Positions 37,822 to 46,477 are shown, numbered from the stretch's first letter. The stretch is DNA of 64,000 nt from Aureibaculum marinum (GCF_003813905.1 NZ_RPFJ01000003.1:129001-193000); one strand, 5' to 3'. Notes: generated by a model not told the origin, from the sequence alone. Made by a program: numbers and translations.

Positions 37822-38484
37822 TTATTTTATTGCCCGCAACATCTCTCTTTTACCAGGAGGCCCCGACAACCTTTCTACTTTAAAACCGACCTCTTGCATG
37901 GCTCTTCTGACACTTCCTTTTGCAGAATAGGTCACCAAAATTCCATTTTGCTTTAAAGCATTATACATTTTTCTAAAAATTTTCACCGTCCATAACTCAG
38001 GTTGTACTCTAGCTCCAAAAGCATCAAAATAAATTAGATTGTAGGTAGTTAAATCTTCAATATCACTAAAAAACTGTTGTTTTTTATACAGAGTAAAACA
38101 ATCAGAAATATAATGTTTCTTTTCCCAAGAAAGCTCATGTAGTTTATTAAAAATAGTTTTATCGGTTTCAGCATTTAATTCCGATATATAATTCAATTTA
38201 CTAATCTCTTCCTGAATAACAGGATAGGCTTCTATACCTACATAATCTATTTTATAGTTATTTTTTTTAGTTTCTAAATAGGTAATAAATGCATTTAACC
38301 CAGTACCAAATCCTATTTCTAAAATAGAAATATTTTGACCTGAATGAAACTGTTTTAAGCCTCTCTCTATAAAAACATGATAAGCCTCTTGTATTGCACC
38401 ATGCTTTGAATGATATTGTTCATTCAATTCAGGAAGGTGAATTGTAGTAGAACCATCTGAAGTTATAATAATTTCTCTTTCCAA
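37822..38484 (-). CDS. mnmD: tRNA 5-methylaminomethyl-2-thiouridine methyltransferase MnmD
   Basis: Stand-alone version of the methyltransferase half of MnmC, completing mnm5(s2)U34 in the wobble position of tRNAs. The 220 residues begin with the family's HxPELNEQYHSKHGAIQEAYHVFI-type segment (about 15-37), then the SAM loop ILEIGFGTGLNAF (about 55-67), DYVGIEAYPV and LIYFDAFGARVQPELWT, and end with GSVRRAMQEVGFKVERLSGPPGKREMLRA, a typical MnmD finish. No FAD oxidase domain is fused. Separated by one base from the upstream haem lipoprotein gene. Confidence 0.9.
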   Translation of the reverse strand: MEREIIITSDGSTTIHLPELNEQYHSKHGAIQEAYHVFIERGLKQFHSGQNISILEIGFGTGLNAFITYLETKKNNYKIDYVGIEAYPVIQEEISKLNYISELNAETDKTIFNKLHELSWEKKHYISDCFTLYKKQQFFSDIEDLTTYNLIYFDAFGARVQPELWTVKIFRKMYNALKQNGILVTYSAKGSVRRAMQEVGFKVERLSGPPGKREMLRAIK

Positions 38485-38485
38485 A

Positions 38486-38923
38486 CTAATTTATCAATAG
38501 CTTTTTAATCTTTGGGATGGGACCAGTGCATCTTGTTTGATGACACTGTATACAACTATTTATGGATTGATTAAAATAAAAAGCTGTTGAATCTGATGTG
38601 GTTGAAAATGTGGCTTTTTGATAATTTATAAACTCAACTGCCAAGCTATCAAACTCCACATCACGATCATCTGGATCTGTCAATACCGCTTTATGAATAT
38701 TTACAAATTCTTCAGGAAACGACAATAAACTATCCTTATTAATAATTCTCGCTTTTGTAACTTTATTAAACTCATACATTTGACGCATTAGCAATGCCAT
38801 TTCTGAAGGCTCATACATTTGCATTTCTTCAGCTTTATTTTCTTTTTCAGCCTTTTCTGATTTAGCACAAGACGTCAGAAAAAAAAGAGTAATTAATAAA
38901 AATAACAATTGTCTTATCCTCAT
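38486..38923 (-). CDS. Predicted monohaem cytochrome c-type lipoprotein
   Basis: A 145-residue predicted lipoprotein (lipobox FLTSC, Cys19). Near the C-terminus, SCIQCHQTRCTGPIPKIKKL contains one CxxCH haem c attachment motif and an extra Cys six residues later. The helical body with a C-terminal haem motif resembles the cytochrome c-prime architecture. The electron partner is unknown. It sits in a run with a DUF4920 lipoprotein and mnmD. Haem attachment is inferred from the motif only. Confidence 0.75.
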   Translation of the reverse strand: MRIRQLLFLLITLFFLTSCAKSEKAEKENKAEEMQMYEPSEMALLMRQMYEFNKVTKARIINKDSLLSFPEEFVNIHKAVLTDPDDRDVEFDSLAVEFINYQKATFSTTSDSTAFYFNQSINSCIQCHQTRCTGPIPKIKKLLIN

Positions 38924-38988
38924 TTAGTGTAATTAAAGTAAGTTTATTTTATCAATTTTAGTATAAAAATGAACACCAATTATTTAGA

Positions 38989-39483
38989 TTAAGGTTTCAT
39001 TAAAACACCATCAGCCTCAAATGCATAAGTAATTTTAGGTTCGGTAATTTTAGCTATTTCTTCTTCTGATTTACCAGCATCTTTAGCATAATGTTGTAAT
39101 TCTTCTACAGAAATTTCAGTTACATAAGCTCTACCATCTACAATCACTTCTTTGTTATCAGAATCTAAAGGCATAAAAAAACCATAATCTGTAAAGCGAA
39201 CCATAGATTCTTTATCATTACCTAAATCTAACTTCATCCAACATCCTTTCTTTTTACAAACTTCGTTAATATTAGAGGCAAATTTAACTGCTATCGTATC
39301 TCCAGACTTTAAATTTTCAAATTTAGCAGCCATCTCTTCTTTTGAAATAACATTTTCATCGGTTATTTTTTCACCAAATGAAGCATAAGCAATTTCTGAT
39401 TGCTCTTTATTGTCTACCTCTTTCTTTTCTTCTTTACAAGCAATAAATGCTAAAAAACAAGTTAAGATTATTAATTTTCGCAT
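38989..39483 (-). CDS. DUF4920 lipoprotein
   Basis: A 164-residue predicted lipoprotein (lipobox FIACK, Cys16) with the DUF4920 domain at about 45-160. The hallmark is INEVCKKKGCWMKLDLG (about 68-84), where a CxxxxCW pair may bind metal or form a disulfide, followed by VRFTDYGFFMPLDS. Family function is unknown. Divergent from ilvE and head of a run with the haem lipoprotein. Confidence 0.8.
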   Translation of the reverse strand: MRKLIILTCFLAFIACKEEKKEVDNKEQSEIAYASFGEKITDENVISKEEMAAKFENLKSGDTIAVKFASNINEVCKKKGCWMKLDLGNDKESMVRFTDYGFFMPLDSDNKEVIVDGRAYVTEISVEELQHYAKDAGKSEEEIAKITEPKITYAFEADGVLMKP

Positions 39484-39502
39484 AATGAATTTATTTTTTA
39501 CA

Positions 39503-39550
39503 CAAAAATATAGTTTTAAAGTTAATTTTCACTAAGAATGGCTATTTTTG
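39503..39550. promoter_or_regulatory. Divergent promoter -7 elements between the DUF4920 gene and ilvE
   Basis: Minus strand TATTTTTG (39503-39510) precedes the DUF4920 gene by 20 bases. Plus strand TATTTTTG (39543-39550) precedes the ilvE ATG by 18 bases. Both match TAnnTTTG. The plus-strand element contains the TTG at 39548, so translation cannot plausibly start there. Confidence 0.5.
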
Positions 39551-39568
39551 TTAACTAAATTAAGCATT

Positions 39569-40639
39569 ATGAGTACAGGAACTTCGATAAATTTAAAGGT
39601 AGAGAAAACCAAGAACTCCAAACTTTCTCAAATCGATTTTAATAATTTACCTTTTGGTCAAACTTTTTCTGATCACATGTTTGTTTGTGATTATAAAGAT
39701 GGAAAATGGCAAACGCCACAAATTATTCCCTATCAAAACATCAGTTTAGACCCTGCTGCCAAGATTTTTCATTATGGACAATCTGTTTTTGAAGGAATGA
39801 AAGCCTATAAAGATGATCAAGATCAGATTTGGTTATTTAGACCCTTAGAAAATCAAAAACGTATTAACATTTCTTCAGAAAGGCTTGCAATGCCTGCATT
39901 TCCTAAGAACTATTTTATGGAAGGTTTAGAAACTTTATTAAAAATTGATAAAGAATGGATTCCGCAAACACCAGGAAGCTCGTTATATATAAGACCTTTT
40001 ATTTTTGCTACTGGAGTTGGGTTTCATGCATCACCTGCAGATGAATATAAATTTATTATAGCATGTGCACCTTCTGGACCTTATTTTTCAGGAAATGTAA
40101 AAGTATTAATTGAAGAAAAATATTCACGATCAGCTAATGGTGGTGTTGGTTTTGCAAAAGCTGGTGGTAACTATGCAGGACAATTTTATCCAACTGAACT
40201 TGCAGTAAAAAAAGGATACCATCAAGTAATTTGGACTGATGACAATACACACGAATATATTGAAGAGGCTGGAGCCATGAATATTTTCGTTAGAATTGGT
40301 GATACTTTAATTACTAGTCCTACGAGTGATAGAATATTAGATGGTGTTACGCGAAAAAGTATTTTAGACATCGCCAAAGACGAAAATATACCTGTTGAAG
40401 TAAGAAAATTTACAGTTACTGAACTAGTAGAAGCTTCTAAAAATGGTACCTTAAAAGAAATGTTTGGTGCTGGTACAGCTGCTGTAGTTTCTCCAATTTC
40501 ATTATTTGGTCATAAAGGTGAAAATTACGAATTGCCTGAAATTGAAAACAGTTACGCTTCAAGATTTAAGAAACGAATTACCGACATTCAATACAACAGA
40601 GCTGAAGATAAATTTGGTTGGAGGTATTTGGTAAAATAA
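39569..40639 (+). CDS. ilvE: Branched-chain amino-acid aminotransferase
   Basis: PLP-dependent fold-type IV transaminase interconverting Leu, Ile and Val with their 2-oxo acids. With the start at ATG 39569 (MSTGTSINL) the protein has 356 residues. Family segments are HYGQSVFEGMKAYKD (about 70-84), RISSERLAMP-type sequence, YIRPFIFATGVGFHASP and the PLP-lysine region GGVGFAKAGGNYAGQFYPTELA (Lys near residue 204), then EEAGAMNIFVRI and RILDGVTRKSILDIA. It is the long type II (eukaryote-like) form. It ends at a strong terminator. Confidence 0.95.
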   Translation: MSTGTSINLKVEKTKNSKLSQIDFNNLPFGQTFSDHMFVCDYKDGKWQTPQIIPYQNISLDPAAKIFHYGQSVFEGMKAYKDDQDQIWLFRPLENQKRINISSERLAMPAFPKNYFMEGLETLLKIDKEWIPQTPGSSLYIRPFIFATGVGFHASPADEYKFIIACAPSGPYFSGNVKVLIEEKYSRSANGGVGFAKAGGNYAGQFYPTELAVKKGYHQVIWTDDNTHEYIEEAGAMNIFVRIGDTLITSPTSDRILDGVTRKSILDIAKDENIPVEVRKFTVTELVEASKNGTLKEMFGAGTAAVVSPISLFGHKGENYELPEIENSYASRFKKRITDIQYNRAEDKFGWRYLVK

Positions 40640-40656
40640 CCATTAACAAAATTAAT

Positions 40657-40700
40657 AAAAAAAAGGCAACTCTTTACAGCACAAAGTTTTGCCTTTTTTT
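40657..40700. terminator. Bidirectional terminator between ilvE and the NTP-PPase gene
   Basis: Inverted repeat AAAAAAGGCAA/TTGCCTTTTTT, extended through one mismatch by TCTTT/AAAG, with an ACAGCAC-type loop and A and T runs on each side, between convergent genes. Confidence 0.85.
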
Positions 40701-40710
40701 GTATATAAAT

Positions 40711-41106
40711 TTAATACTCTTTTTTATCCAAAATTTTACCTATATTAGGTTTAAAGTAATTAGGTCCTTTTAACACTTTGCCATCTTCACGGTAAATAGG
40801 ATTTCCATCTTCACCTAATTTACTCATATTGCTACGCTGAATTTCATTAAAAACCTCTTCTATTTTATGTTGCATACCATGTTCTATAATTGTACCACAT
40901 AAGATATATAACATATCTCCTAAGGCATCAGCTACTTCAACTAAATCATTAGCTTGAGCTGCAGCTAAATATTCTTTATTCTCTTCGTCCATTAAATTGA
41001 AACGTAATTTTATTTTTGAATGTGATAGATTCGCCACAGGCTTATCCTTAATACCCAAACCAAACGCTTTATGAAATTCTTCTACTGCTTTTATTTTATC
41101 TTGCAT
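40711..41106 (-). CDS. MazG-like all-alpha nucleotide pyrophosphohydrolase
   Basis: A 131-residue helical protein of the all-alpha NTP pyrophosphohydrolase superfamily (MazG/HisE/dUTPase-2 type), which removes pyrophosphate from nucleotides. The metal motif ExxE...ExxD is visible as DEENKEYLAAAQANDLVEVADALGDMLY (about 35-62). The start MQDKIKAVEEFHKAFG and the end DGNPIYREDGKVLKGPNYFKPNI are typical of a Bacteroidota group. It could be a house-cleaning enzyme; the substrate is not determinable. Confidence 0.82.
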   Translation of the reverse strand: MQDKIKAVEEFHKAFGLGIKDKPVANLSHSKIKLRFNLMDEENKEYLAAAQANDLVEVADALGDMLYILCGTIIEHGMQHKIEEVFNEIQRSNMSKLGEDGNPIYREDGKVLKGPNYFKPNIGKILDKKEY

Positions 41107-41114
41107 TATTATTC

Positions 41115-41122
41115 TATTTTTG
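41115..41122 (+). promoter_or_regulatory. Putative promoter -7 element
   Basis: TATTTTTG matches TAnnTTTG, 23 bases before the small membrane protein gene at 41145. Confidence 0.42.
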
Positions 41123-41144
41123 TGTTTATAAATATAAGAGAAAA

Positions 41145-41336
41145 ATGTTTAGTAAAGGTCAAGTCGTTTTTGGAATTTTATTCGCTATAGCTTTTGTTAT
41201 TTTTATAGTTTGGAGTTATAGAAAAGACCTAAAACTTCATAAAATATACTATAAAAAAGTATGGGTTGTTGGACTTACAATTATAATTGTAATCGCTATT
41301 TTCGGTGCTTTAACTCATTTTTTACACAATAAATAG
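41145..41336 (+). CDS. Small two-helix membrane protein
   Basis: A 63-residue protein with two membrane helices (about 7-24 and 42-60) joined by a basic loop SYRKDLKLHKIYYKKVW, which suggests a cytoplasmic loop. A consensus -7 element upstream and a clean ATG support it as real. No family with known function recognised. Confidence 0.68.
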   Translation: MFSKGQVVFGILFAIAFVIFIVWSYRKDLKLHKIYYKKVWVVGLTIIIVIAIFGALTHFLHNK

Positions 41337-41398
41337 GTGTTATTCTTAAAAACAAACAACACACCATTAAAATCGCCCTAATAATTACCTATAAAATT

Positions 41399-41629
41399 CT
41401 AGATTTGTTTTACTGAAATAATCTTAACGGGGCAAGCTTCTTTTGCTTTTAGATTATCTTCAAAAATGGCATCGTCAGGAGATTTTAGCGTAAAGAATCC
41501 TTTTTTTTCTTGACTGTGTAACAACACTGATTTTCCATCTTTTTTAGACATTTGAAACTGTAAAGGAGCCAATTCCACACAATAATTACACCCTATACAT
41601 TTCGCCCTTTGAAGTGTGATTATTACCAT
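41399..41629 (-). CDS. Single [4Fe-4S] ferredoxin
   Basis: A 76-residue ferredoxin with the ligand set Cys11, Cys14, Cys17 (CIGCNYC) and Cys66 followed by Pro (ACPV), enough for one [4Fe-4S] cluster; there is no second cluster motif. It lies 51 bases after the trhP stop in the same direction, so it may be cotranscribed with trhO-trhP and supply electrons or support the iron-sulfur U32 enzyme. That link is inference. Confidence 0.88.
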   Translation of the reverse strand: MVIITLQRAKCIGCNYCVELAPLQFQMSKKDGKSVLLHSQEKKGFFTLKSPDDAIFEDNLKAKEACPVKIISVKQI

Positions 41630-41680
41630 AACTTAATAAATTCCTAAAAATAATTAAAAAAGAATACTATAATTACAACA

Positions 41681-42928
41681 TTAAGCTTGAGCATATTCTG
41701 TTGCAACTATTTTATAAAGCTTATCAGAAGAACGAATTCTAAACTCTAAAGGTATAGTTACAGAATCTCCTTTAGTAGCAACTTCTCCTTTTTTATCATT
41801 AACATACATCTCTTTTATTTCCATTTCTTTTGCTCCTGTAGTTGGACCTGTAACTAAAATGGTATCACCTACTTTAATATCGTAAGCTTCTATTTTAAAT
41901 TCTCCAATAGTTGCTTTAGGGAAATAATGCATGCCTTTTCCTACATACACCTTTTTCTGAGTAGCGTGTGATCCAGAACCATTACTCCACTCTCCTAATT
42001 TTTGTCCTAGATAATATCCACTCCAAAAACCTCTATTGTATACCTTACCCAATTCTTTCATCCAACCAGTTACTTTCTCTTTATCATAAGTACCCTCTTG
42101 AATACTATCAATAGCATCTCTGTAACATTTTATTACTTTAGCTACATATTCTGGAGCTCTACCTCTACCTTCAATTTTTAGAACTTTTATTCCTGCATCT
42201 ACAACTTGATCTAAAAAATCTATTGTACATAAATCTTTCGGAGACATAATATATTCATTATCCAACTCCATTTCAACACCTGTTTCTTGATCTATAACAG
42301 TATATTTTTTTCTACAATTTTGTTTACAAGCTCCCCTATTCGCACTTGAATTGTGTGAGTGTAAACTCATATAACATTTTCCAGAAACCGCCATACATAG
42401 TGCTCCATGTCCAAATATTTCAATTTCAATTAATCGTCCTGACGGGCCTTTAATTTGCTCTTTCTCAATCTGTTCAGTAATTTTTTTAACTTGACGCAAA
42501 CTCAATTCTCTACTCAATACAATTGTATCTGCAAATAATGCATAAAACTTAACTGTTTCTAAATTAGTAACATTAATTTGTGTTGAAATATGCACCTCCA
42601 TTCCAACACTCCTAGCCATAGCGATAACCGCCTGATCCATAGCAATTATTGCGGTAATATTTGCTTCTTTAGCTTTGTTAATAAGTGTTTTTACAATAGA
42701 TAAATCATGATCATAAATAATGGTATTTAATGTTAGATAAGTGCGAATACCTTTAGCACTACATCTTTTAGAAATTTCAGGCAAATCATCTAAAGTAAAA
42801 TTTATAGATGCTCTTGCACGCATATTTAATTGTTCTACACCAAAGTAAACAGAATCTGCACCATTATCTATTGCAGCTTGTAAAGATTCAAAATTTCCGG
42901 CCGGAGCCATTAATTCAATTTTCTGCAT
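41681..42928 (-). CDS. trhP: U32-family protein, probable tRNA hydroxylation protein TrhP
   Basis: Member of the peptidase U32 family, whose bacterial members TrhP (YegQ) and RlhA (YdcP) hydroxylate tRNA U34 and 23S rRNA respectively, using prephenate and an iron-sulfur cluster. The 415 residues start MQKIELMAPAGNFESLQAAIDNGADSVYFG, contain EIFGHGALCMAVSGKCYMS (about 172-190), the cysteine set NRGACKQNCRKKY (about 201-213) and SPKDLCTIDFL, and end with a beta-barrel domain. Length fits TrhP, not the longer RlhA. Its start is 4 bases after the trhO stop, which supports the tRNA assignment. It is not expected to be a protease. Confidence 0.83.
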   Translation of the reverse strand: MQKIELMAPAGNFESLQAAIDNGADSVYFGVEQLNMRARASINFTLDDLPEISKRCSAKGIRTYLTLNTIIYDHDLSIVKTLINKAKEANITAIIAMDQAVIAMARSVGMEVHISTQINVTNLETVKFYALFADTIVLSRELSLRQVKKITEQIEKEQIKGPSGRLIEIEIFGHGALCMAVSGKCYMSLHSHNSSANRGACKQNCRKKYTVIDQETGVEMELDNEYIMSPKDLCTIDFLDQVVDAGIKVLKIEGRGRAPEYVAKVIKCYRDAIDSIQEGTYDKEKVTGWMKELGKVYNRGFWSGYYLGQKLGEWSNGSGSHATQKKVYVGKGMHYFPKATIGEFKIEAYDIKVGDTILVTGPTTGAKEMEIKEMYVNDKKGEVATKGDSVTIPLEFRIRSSDKLYKIVATEYAQA

Positions 42929-42931
42929 AAC

Positions 42932-43963
42932 CTATTTTTTAAACTTTAATACTTCTGACCTTCCTTTTTTAAATATTTTATTACTATTATGTGTTCCTTT
43001 TCTTAAGGCTTTTTGCTCTTCATAAGGCAAATTATAAATTTCTTGACATTTTTCTGAACAACAACCTTCCATTTTTTCTTTGCACGCATCACATTGTATA
43101 AATAACAAATGACATGCTTCATTTTTACAATTTACATGAGTATCGCAAGGCTTACCACATTGATGACAGTTGGCAATTACATCATCAGAAATTTTTTCAG
43201 CCCTACGATGATCAAATACAAAATTTTTGCCTACAAATTTATTTTCGAGTTTTTCTTCATTTACTTGACGTACATACTCTATAATTCCACCTTCTAATTG
43301 AAATACATTCTTAAACCCTTTATGTTTGTAATAGGCACTGGCTTTTTCACAACGAATACCACCAGTACAGTACATTAATAAATTTTTATCTTCTTTATGG
43401 TCTCTTAAATCTTCTTCAATAACATCTAAAGAATCTCTAAATGTATCGACATCAGGAGTAATTGCTCCTTCAAAATGACCTATTTCACTTTCGTAATGAT
43501 TTCGCATATCAACACAAATTGTATTTGGATCTGCCAACAACTTGTTAAACTCTTTTGCCTTCAAATGCACTCCTATATTGGTAACATCAAAAGATGCATC
43601 ATTTAATCCATCAGCTACAATTTTATCACGAACCTTTACCTTTAGTTTTAAAAATGACATATTATCTTGCTCAACTGCAATATTCAATCTCACATTTTTT
43701 AAAAAAGGTATTTGATCTAATTTCTCTTTAAAATCATTGAAGTTATCTGCAGGTACAGATAACTGAGCATTTATACCCTCATGAGCAACATAAATACGCC
43801 CTAAAACATCTTGTTCGTTCCAAAGCACAAATAAATGATTTCTAAATAAACTAGGGTTTCCAATTTTGGAATAAGCATAGAAAGACAAGGTTAATCGCTG
43901 TTTGCCAGCTTTTTCAATTAACGTTGCTCTTTCTTTGGCACTTAAGGTATTGTACAGTTGCAT
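42932..43963 (-). CDS. trhO: Rhodanese-like tRNA uridine(34) hydroxylase TrhO
   Basis: Oxygen-dependent hydroxylase that forms 5-hydroxyuridine at tRNA position 34. The 343 residues comprise an N-terminal acylphosphatase-like domain (about 25-120), a rhodanese domain (about 140-235) with the catalytic loop YCTGGIRCEKA (Cys199), and a C-terminal Cys-rich zinc-binding region (about 265-305, CHQCGKPC...CDACKEKMEGCCSEKC). This is the long form of the family. It is followed 4 bases later by trhP. Confidence 0.93.
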   Translation of the reverse strand: MQLYNTLSAKERATLIEKAGKQRLTLSFYAYSKIGNPSLFRNHLFVLWNEQDVLGRIYVAHEGINAQLSVPADNFNDFKEKLDQIPFLKNVRLNIAVEQDNMSFLKLKVKVRDKIVADGLNDASFDVTNIGVHLKAKEFNKLLADPNTICVDMRNHYESEIGHFEGAITPDVDTFRDSLDVIEEDLRDHKEDKNLLMYCTGGIRCEKASAYYKHKGFKNVFQLEGGIIEYVRQVNEEKLENKFVGKNFVFDHRRAEKISDDVIANCHQCGKPCDTHVNCKNEACHLLFIQCDACKEKMEGCCSEKCQEIYNLPYEEQKALRKGTHNSNKIFKKGRSEVLKFKK

Positions 43964-43985
43964 GCTATACTCAATATTTAAGGTT

Positions 43986-43993
43986 CAAAGGTA
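43986..43993 (-). promoter_or_regulatory. Putative trhO-trhP promoter -7 element
   Basis: TACCTTTG on the minus strand matches TAnnTTTG, 23 bases before the trhO ATG. Confidence 0.45.
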
Positions 43994-44164
43994 AAATAAA
44001 ATATATTCACCCTTTTAATATTGAGCGAATTAAGATTTTCTTATAAAATTGCTGCAAAACTAGGGCTTTTCTATCTTTTTTAGAAGAAAATTCAACATTT
44101 TAATACAATTTGATAAAAATTCAACTTTTGAAAAAATAAGTTTTAAAGCTATAGAACTTTTTAA

Positions 44165-44172
44165 GACCTTTG
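44165..44172 (+). promoter_or_regulatory. Possible asd promoter -7 element
   Basis: GACCTTTG differs at one base from TAnnTTTG and sits 19 bases before the asd ATG. Confidence 0.3.
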
Positions 44173-44191
44173 TACTCTAAAAATTAAAATT

Positions 44192-45199
44192 ATGAGAATT
44201 GCTGTTGTAGGTGCTACCGGAATGGTAGGTAATGTAATGCTAAAATCATTAGCTGAACGAAATTTTCCTTTAACGGAATTAATTCCTGTTGCCTCTGAAA
44301 AATCAGTTGGTAAAAAAGTTGAATTTAAAGGTAAAGAGTATACCATTGTAGGATTACAAGATGCAGTAGATATGCAACCTGATATTGCCTTATTTTCTGC
44401 AGGAGGAAGTACTTCTTTAGAGTGGGCTCCTAAATTTGCTGCCGTTGGTACAACGGTAGTTGACAACTCTTCTGCTTGGAGAATGGATGCTACAAAAAAG
44501 CTAATTGTTCCTGAAATTAATGCAGATATTTTAACAAAAGAAGATAAGATAATTGCCAATCCTAATTGCTCTACCATTCAAATGGTAATGGCATTGGCTC
44601 CATTACATAAAAAATATCAAATTAAACGATTGGTAATTTCTACTTACCAATCTATTACTGGAACCGGTGTAAAAGCTGTTCAGCAATTAGAAAATGAATA
44701 TAAAGGTGAAAAAGGCGAAATGGCTTATCACTATCCTATTCATAAAAATGCCATTCCTCATTGTGATGTTTTTGAAGAGAATGGTTACACCAAAGAAGAA
44801 ATGAAATTGGTACGTGAAACTCAAAAAATTTTAAACGATAATACTATTGCTGTTACAGCAACTGCCGTTAGAATTCCTGTTGTAGGCGGTCACAGTGAAT
44901 GTGTTAATATTGAATTTGAAAATGAATTTGATGTTTCTGAAATAAGAAAATTATTAAGCGAAACACCTGGTGTTACCGTACAAGATAATTTAGATACTAA
45001 TACGTATCCGATGCCTATTTACGCCCATGGAAAAGATGATGTATTTGTAGGTAGAATTCGTAGAGATTTGTCGCAGCCGAATACTTTAAACATGTGGATT
45101 GTTTCTGATAATTTACGTAAAGGTGCTGCTACCAATACAATACAGATTGCAGAATATTTAATTGAACATAACTTATGCCCTTCTACAACTCTTTCTTAA
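44192..45199 (+). CDS. asd: Aspartate-semialdehyde dehydrogenase
   Basis: NADPH-dependent enzyme that reduces aspartyl phosphate to the semialdehyde, the branch point to lysine, diaminopimelate, threonine and methionine. The 335 residues show the NADP loop VVGATGMVGNVML (5-17), DNSSAWRMD (91-99), the catalytic Cys126 in ANPNCSTIQM, the segment STYQSITGTGVKAVQQLENE and the active-site His in VVGGHSECVNIEF. Normal length, followed by a strong terminator. No lysine riboswitch is visible in the upstream 228 bases. Confidence 0.97.
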   Translation: MRIAVVGATGMVGNVMLKSLAERNFPLTELIPVASEKSVGKKVEFKGKEYTIVGLQDAVDMQPDIALFSAGGSTSLEWAPKFAAVGTTVVDNSSAWRMDATKKLIVPEINADILTKEDKIIANPNCSTIQMVMALAPLHKKYQIKRLVISTYQSITGTGVKAVQQLENEYKGEKGEMAYHYPIHKNAIPHCDVFEENGYTKEEMKLVRETQKILNDNTIAVTATAVRIPVVGGHSECVNIEFENEFDVSEIRKLLSETPGVTVQDNLDTNTYPMPIYAHGKDDVFVGRIRRDLSQPNTLNMWIVSDNLRKGAATNTIQIAEYLIEHNLCPSTTLS

Positions 45200-45249
45200 A
45201 GAATGTGTAGTTGAATTTAGATAAAACAAATTTATAATTTAATTTGATC

Positions 45250-45280
45250 CGCCTAAAATAGAATTTTAGGCGTTTTTTTT
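45250..45280 (+). terminator. Terminator after asd
   Basis: Perfect 10-bp stem CGCCTAAAAT/ATTTTAGGCG, 3-base loop, eight T residues. Confidence 0.92.
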
Positions 45281-45388
45281 ATAAAAGCACCCAAAACTTA
45301 ATACTATTAGGCTATTCTATTGTTTATTTTCTACAAGAACAAAGCAATTCATTTATAAAATATTCTTGAAAGAACTATTTCAGCCTTA

Positions 45389-46363
45389 TTAAAATGGAAA
45401 ATTAATAGATTCTGGATCTATAAAGTCTTTACTGTATGGATTTTCTAGAAAACTATACACTGGTTTTTGAAATTGAAGAATATCTTCCTTTTCAATGCCA
45501 TATACTTGCCAATAATTAGCAAGTAATTGAGCATAAATATCATTATCCCAAAACCCAAATACAGGTTCTTTACCCTCAGAATTAATTGCTATTTCAATTC
45601 CTTGCTCATTACTTTCTATGTTATATTCAGGTTTATATTGTAATATATAATCTGAATAGTGAAATTTGGCATACAACTCTTCAAACTGAATAGGATGTAA
45701 AACGTGTCCTTTTATTTTATCTAATAACTCTTTATGACGCTCCGCCAATACACCGTTATCTTGTAAGCATACAATAAAACCAAAACCATTGACTCCAAAT
45801 TGAAACATTAAATTAACAGTATCGTCTCGGTAGCTAAAAATATCTTTAGAATATTTAAGAGGAAACACAACAATACTCCATGGTTTTTTACCTACAAAAG
45901 AAATTGGTTCTATTAAAGATTGTAGCATTAAATGAAAGTAGCCAAAACGTTGCCTAAGTGTAACTGAAAGTTTAAAATTTTCACCTTTAGCTAACAACCT
46001 ATCTCTTTCATAAATCATTTCGTAATACAACAAACCATAAACTATTCTGCCTGTCCATTGAAAAAGTAATTCTTGATCAAGAGAAGCCATCCCCACATAC
46101 CCTTTTTTATACGCCTTTTGAATTTCGAAATCTAATGTTTCAAAAGCTTTTTTGACTCTAGCTGAACATGGTAAACGAAGATCTGCATAGGTATATACCT
46201 TGCTCTTATCTAGCATTTCAATATGCTCATCTCCAAATTTAAAATGATTCATTAACCACTCTGGAAAAACAGAAATACTATCATTTGTTAAATCTCCAGT
46301 AAGGAAGCAAAAATGGTCATCAAAAATCAAATCCGTAAAAGGATTAAAAAGTGGTTGGGACAT
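45389..46363 (-). CDS. Conserved-looking protein of unknown function
   Basis: A 324-residue soluble protein without signal peptide or membrane helix, rich in aromatic residues. Notable segments are YTYADLRLPCSARVKKAFETLDFEIQKAYKKGYVGMASLDQELLFQW (about 53-99), VTLRQRFGYFHLMLQSLIEPISFVGKKPWSIVVFPLKYSKDIFSYRDDTVNLMFQFGVNGFGF (about 129-191) and FGFWDNDIYAQLLANYWQVYGIEKEDI (about 274-300). I recognise no catalytic motif or named domain. It has its own -7 element and is separated from trxA by a terminator, so context does not point to a pathway. Confidence 0.72.
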   Translation of the reverse strand: MSQPLFNPFTDLIFDDHFCFLTGDLTNDSISVFPEWLMNHFKFGDEHIEMLDKSKVYTYADLRLPCSARVKKAFETLDFEIQKAYKKGYVGMASLDQELLFQWTGRIVYGLLYYEMIYERDRLLAKGENFKLSVTLRQRFGYFHLMLQSLIEPISFVGKKPWSIVVFPLKYSKDIFSYRDDTVNLMFQFGVNGFGFIVCLQDNGVLAERHKELLDKIKGHVLHPIQFEELYAKFHYSDYILQYKPEYNIESNEQGIEIAINSEGKEPVFGFWDNDIYAQLLANYWQVYGIEKEDILQFQKPVYSFLENPYSKDFIDPESINFPF

Positions 46364-46396
46364 AAATAATAGTAGTTATTAAGCTTAGATATTTTG

Positions 46397-46404
46397 CAAA
46401 TATA
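46397..46404 (-). promoter_or_regulatory. Putative promoter -7 element of the unknown gene at 45389
   Basis: TATATTTG on the minus strand matches TAnnTTTG, 34 bases before the ATG at 46363. Confidence 0.45.
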
Positions 46405-46477
46405 GACATAAACAATTGTATACTTTGTTCTCTTTTATTGTAAATTAATTTTATAAAAATTTAACATCACTAATAAC

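Noticed and set aside
44000-44191. Lysine riboswitch before asd
   Set aside because: The leader is short and AT-rich with no conserved multi-helix core.
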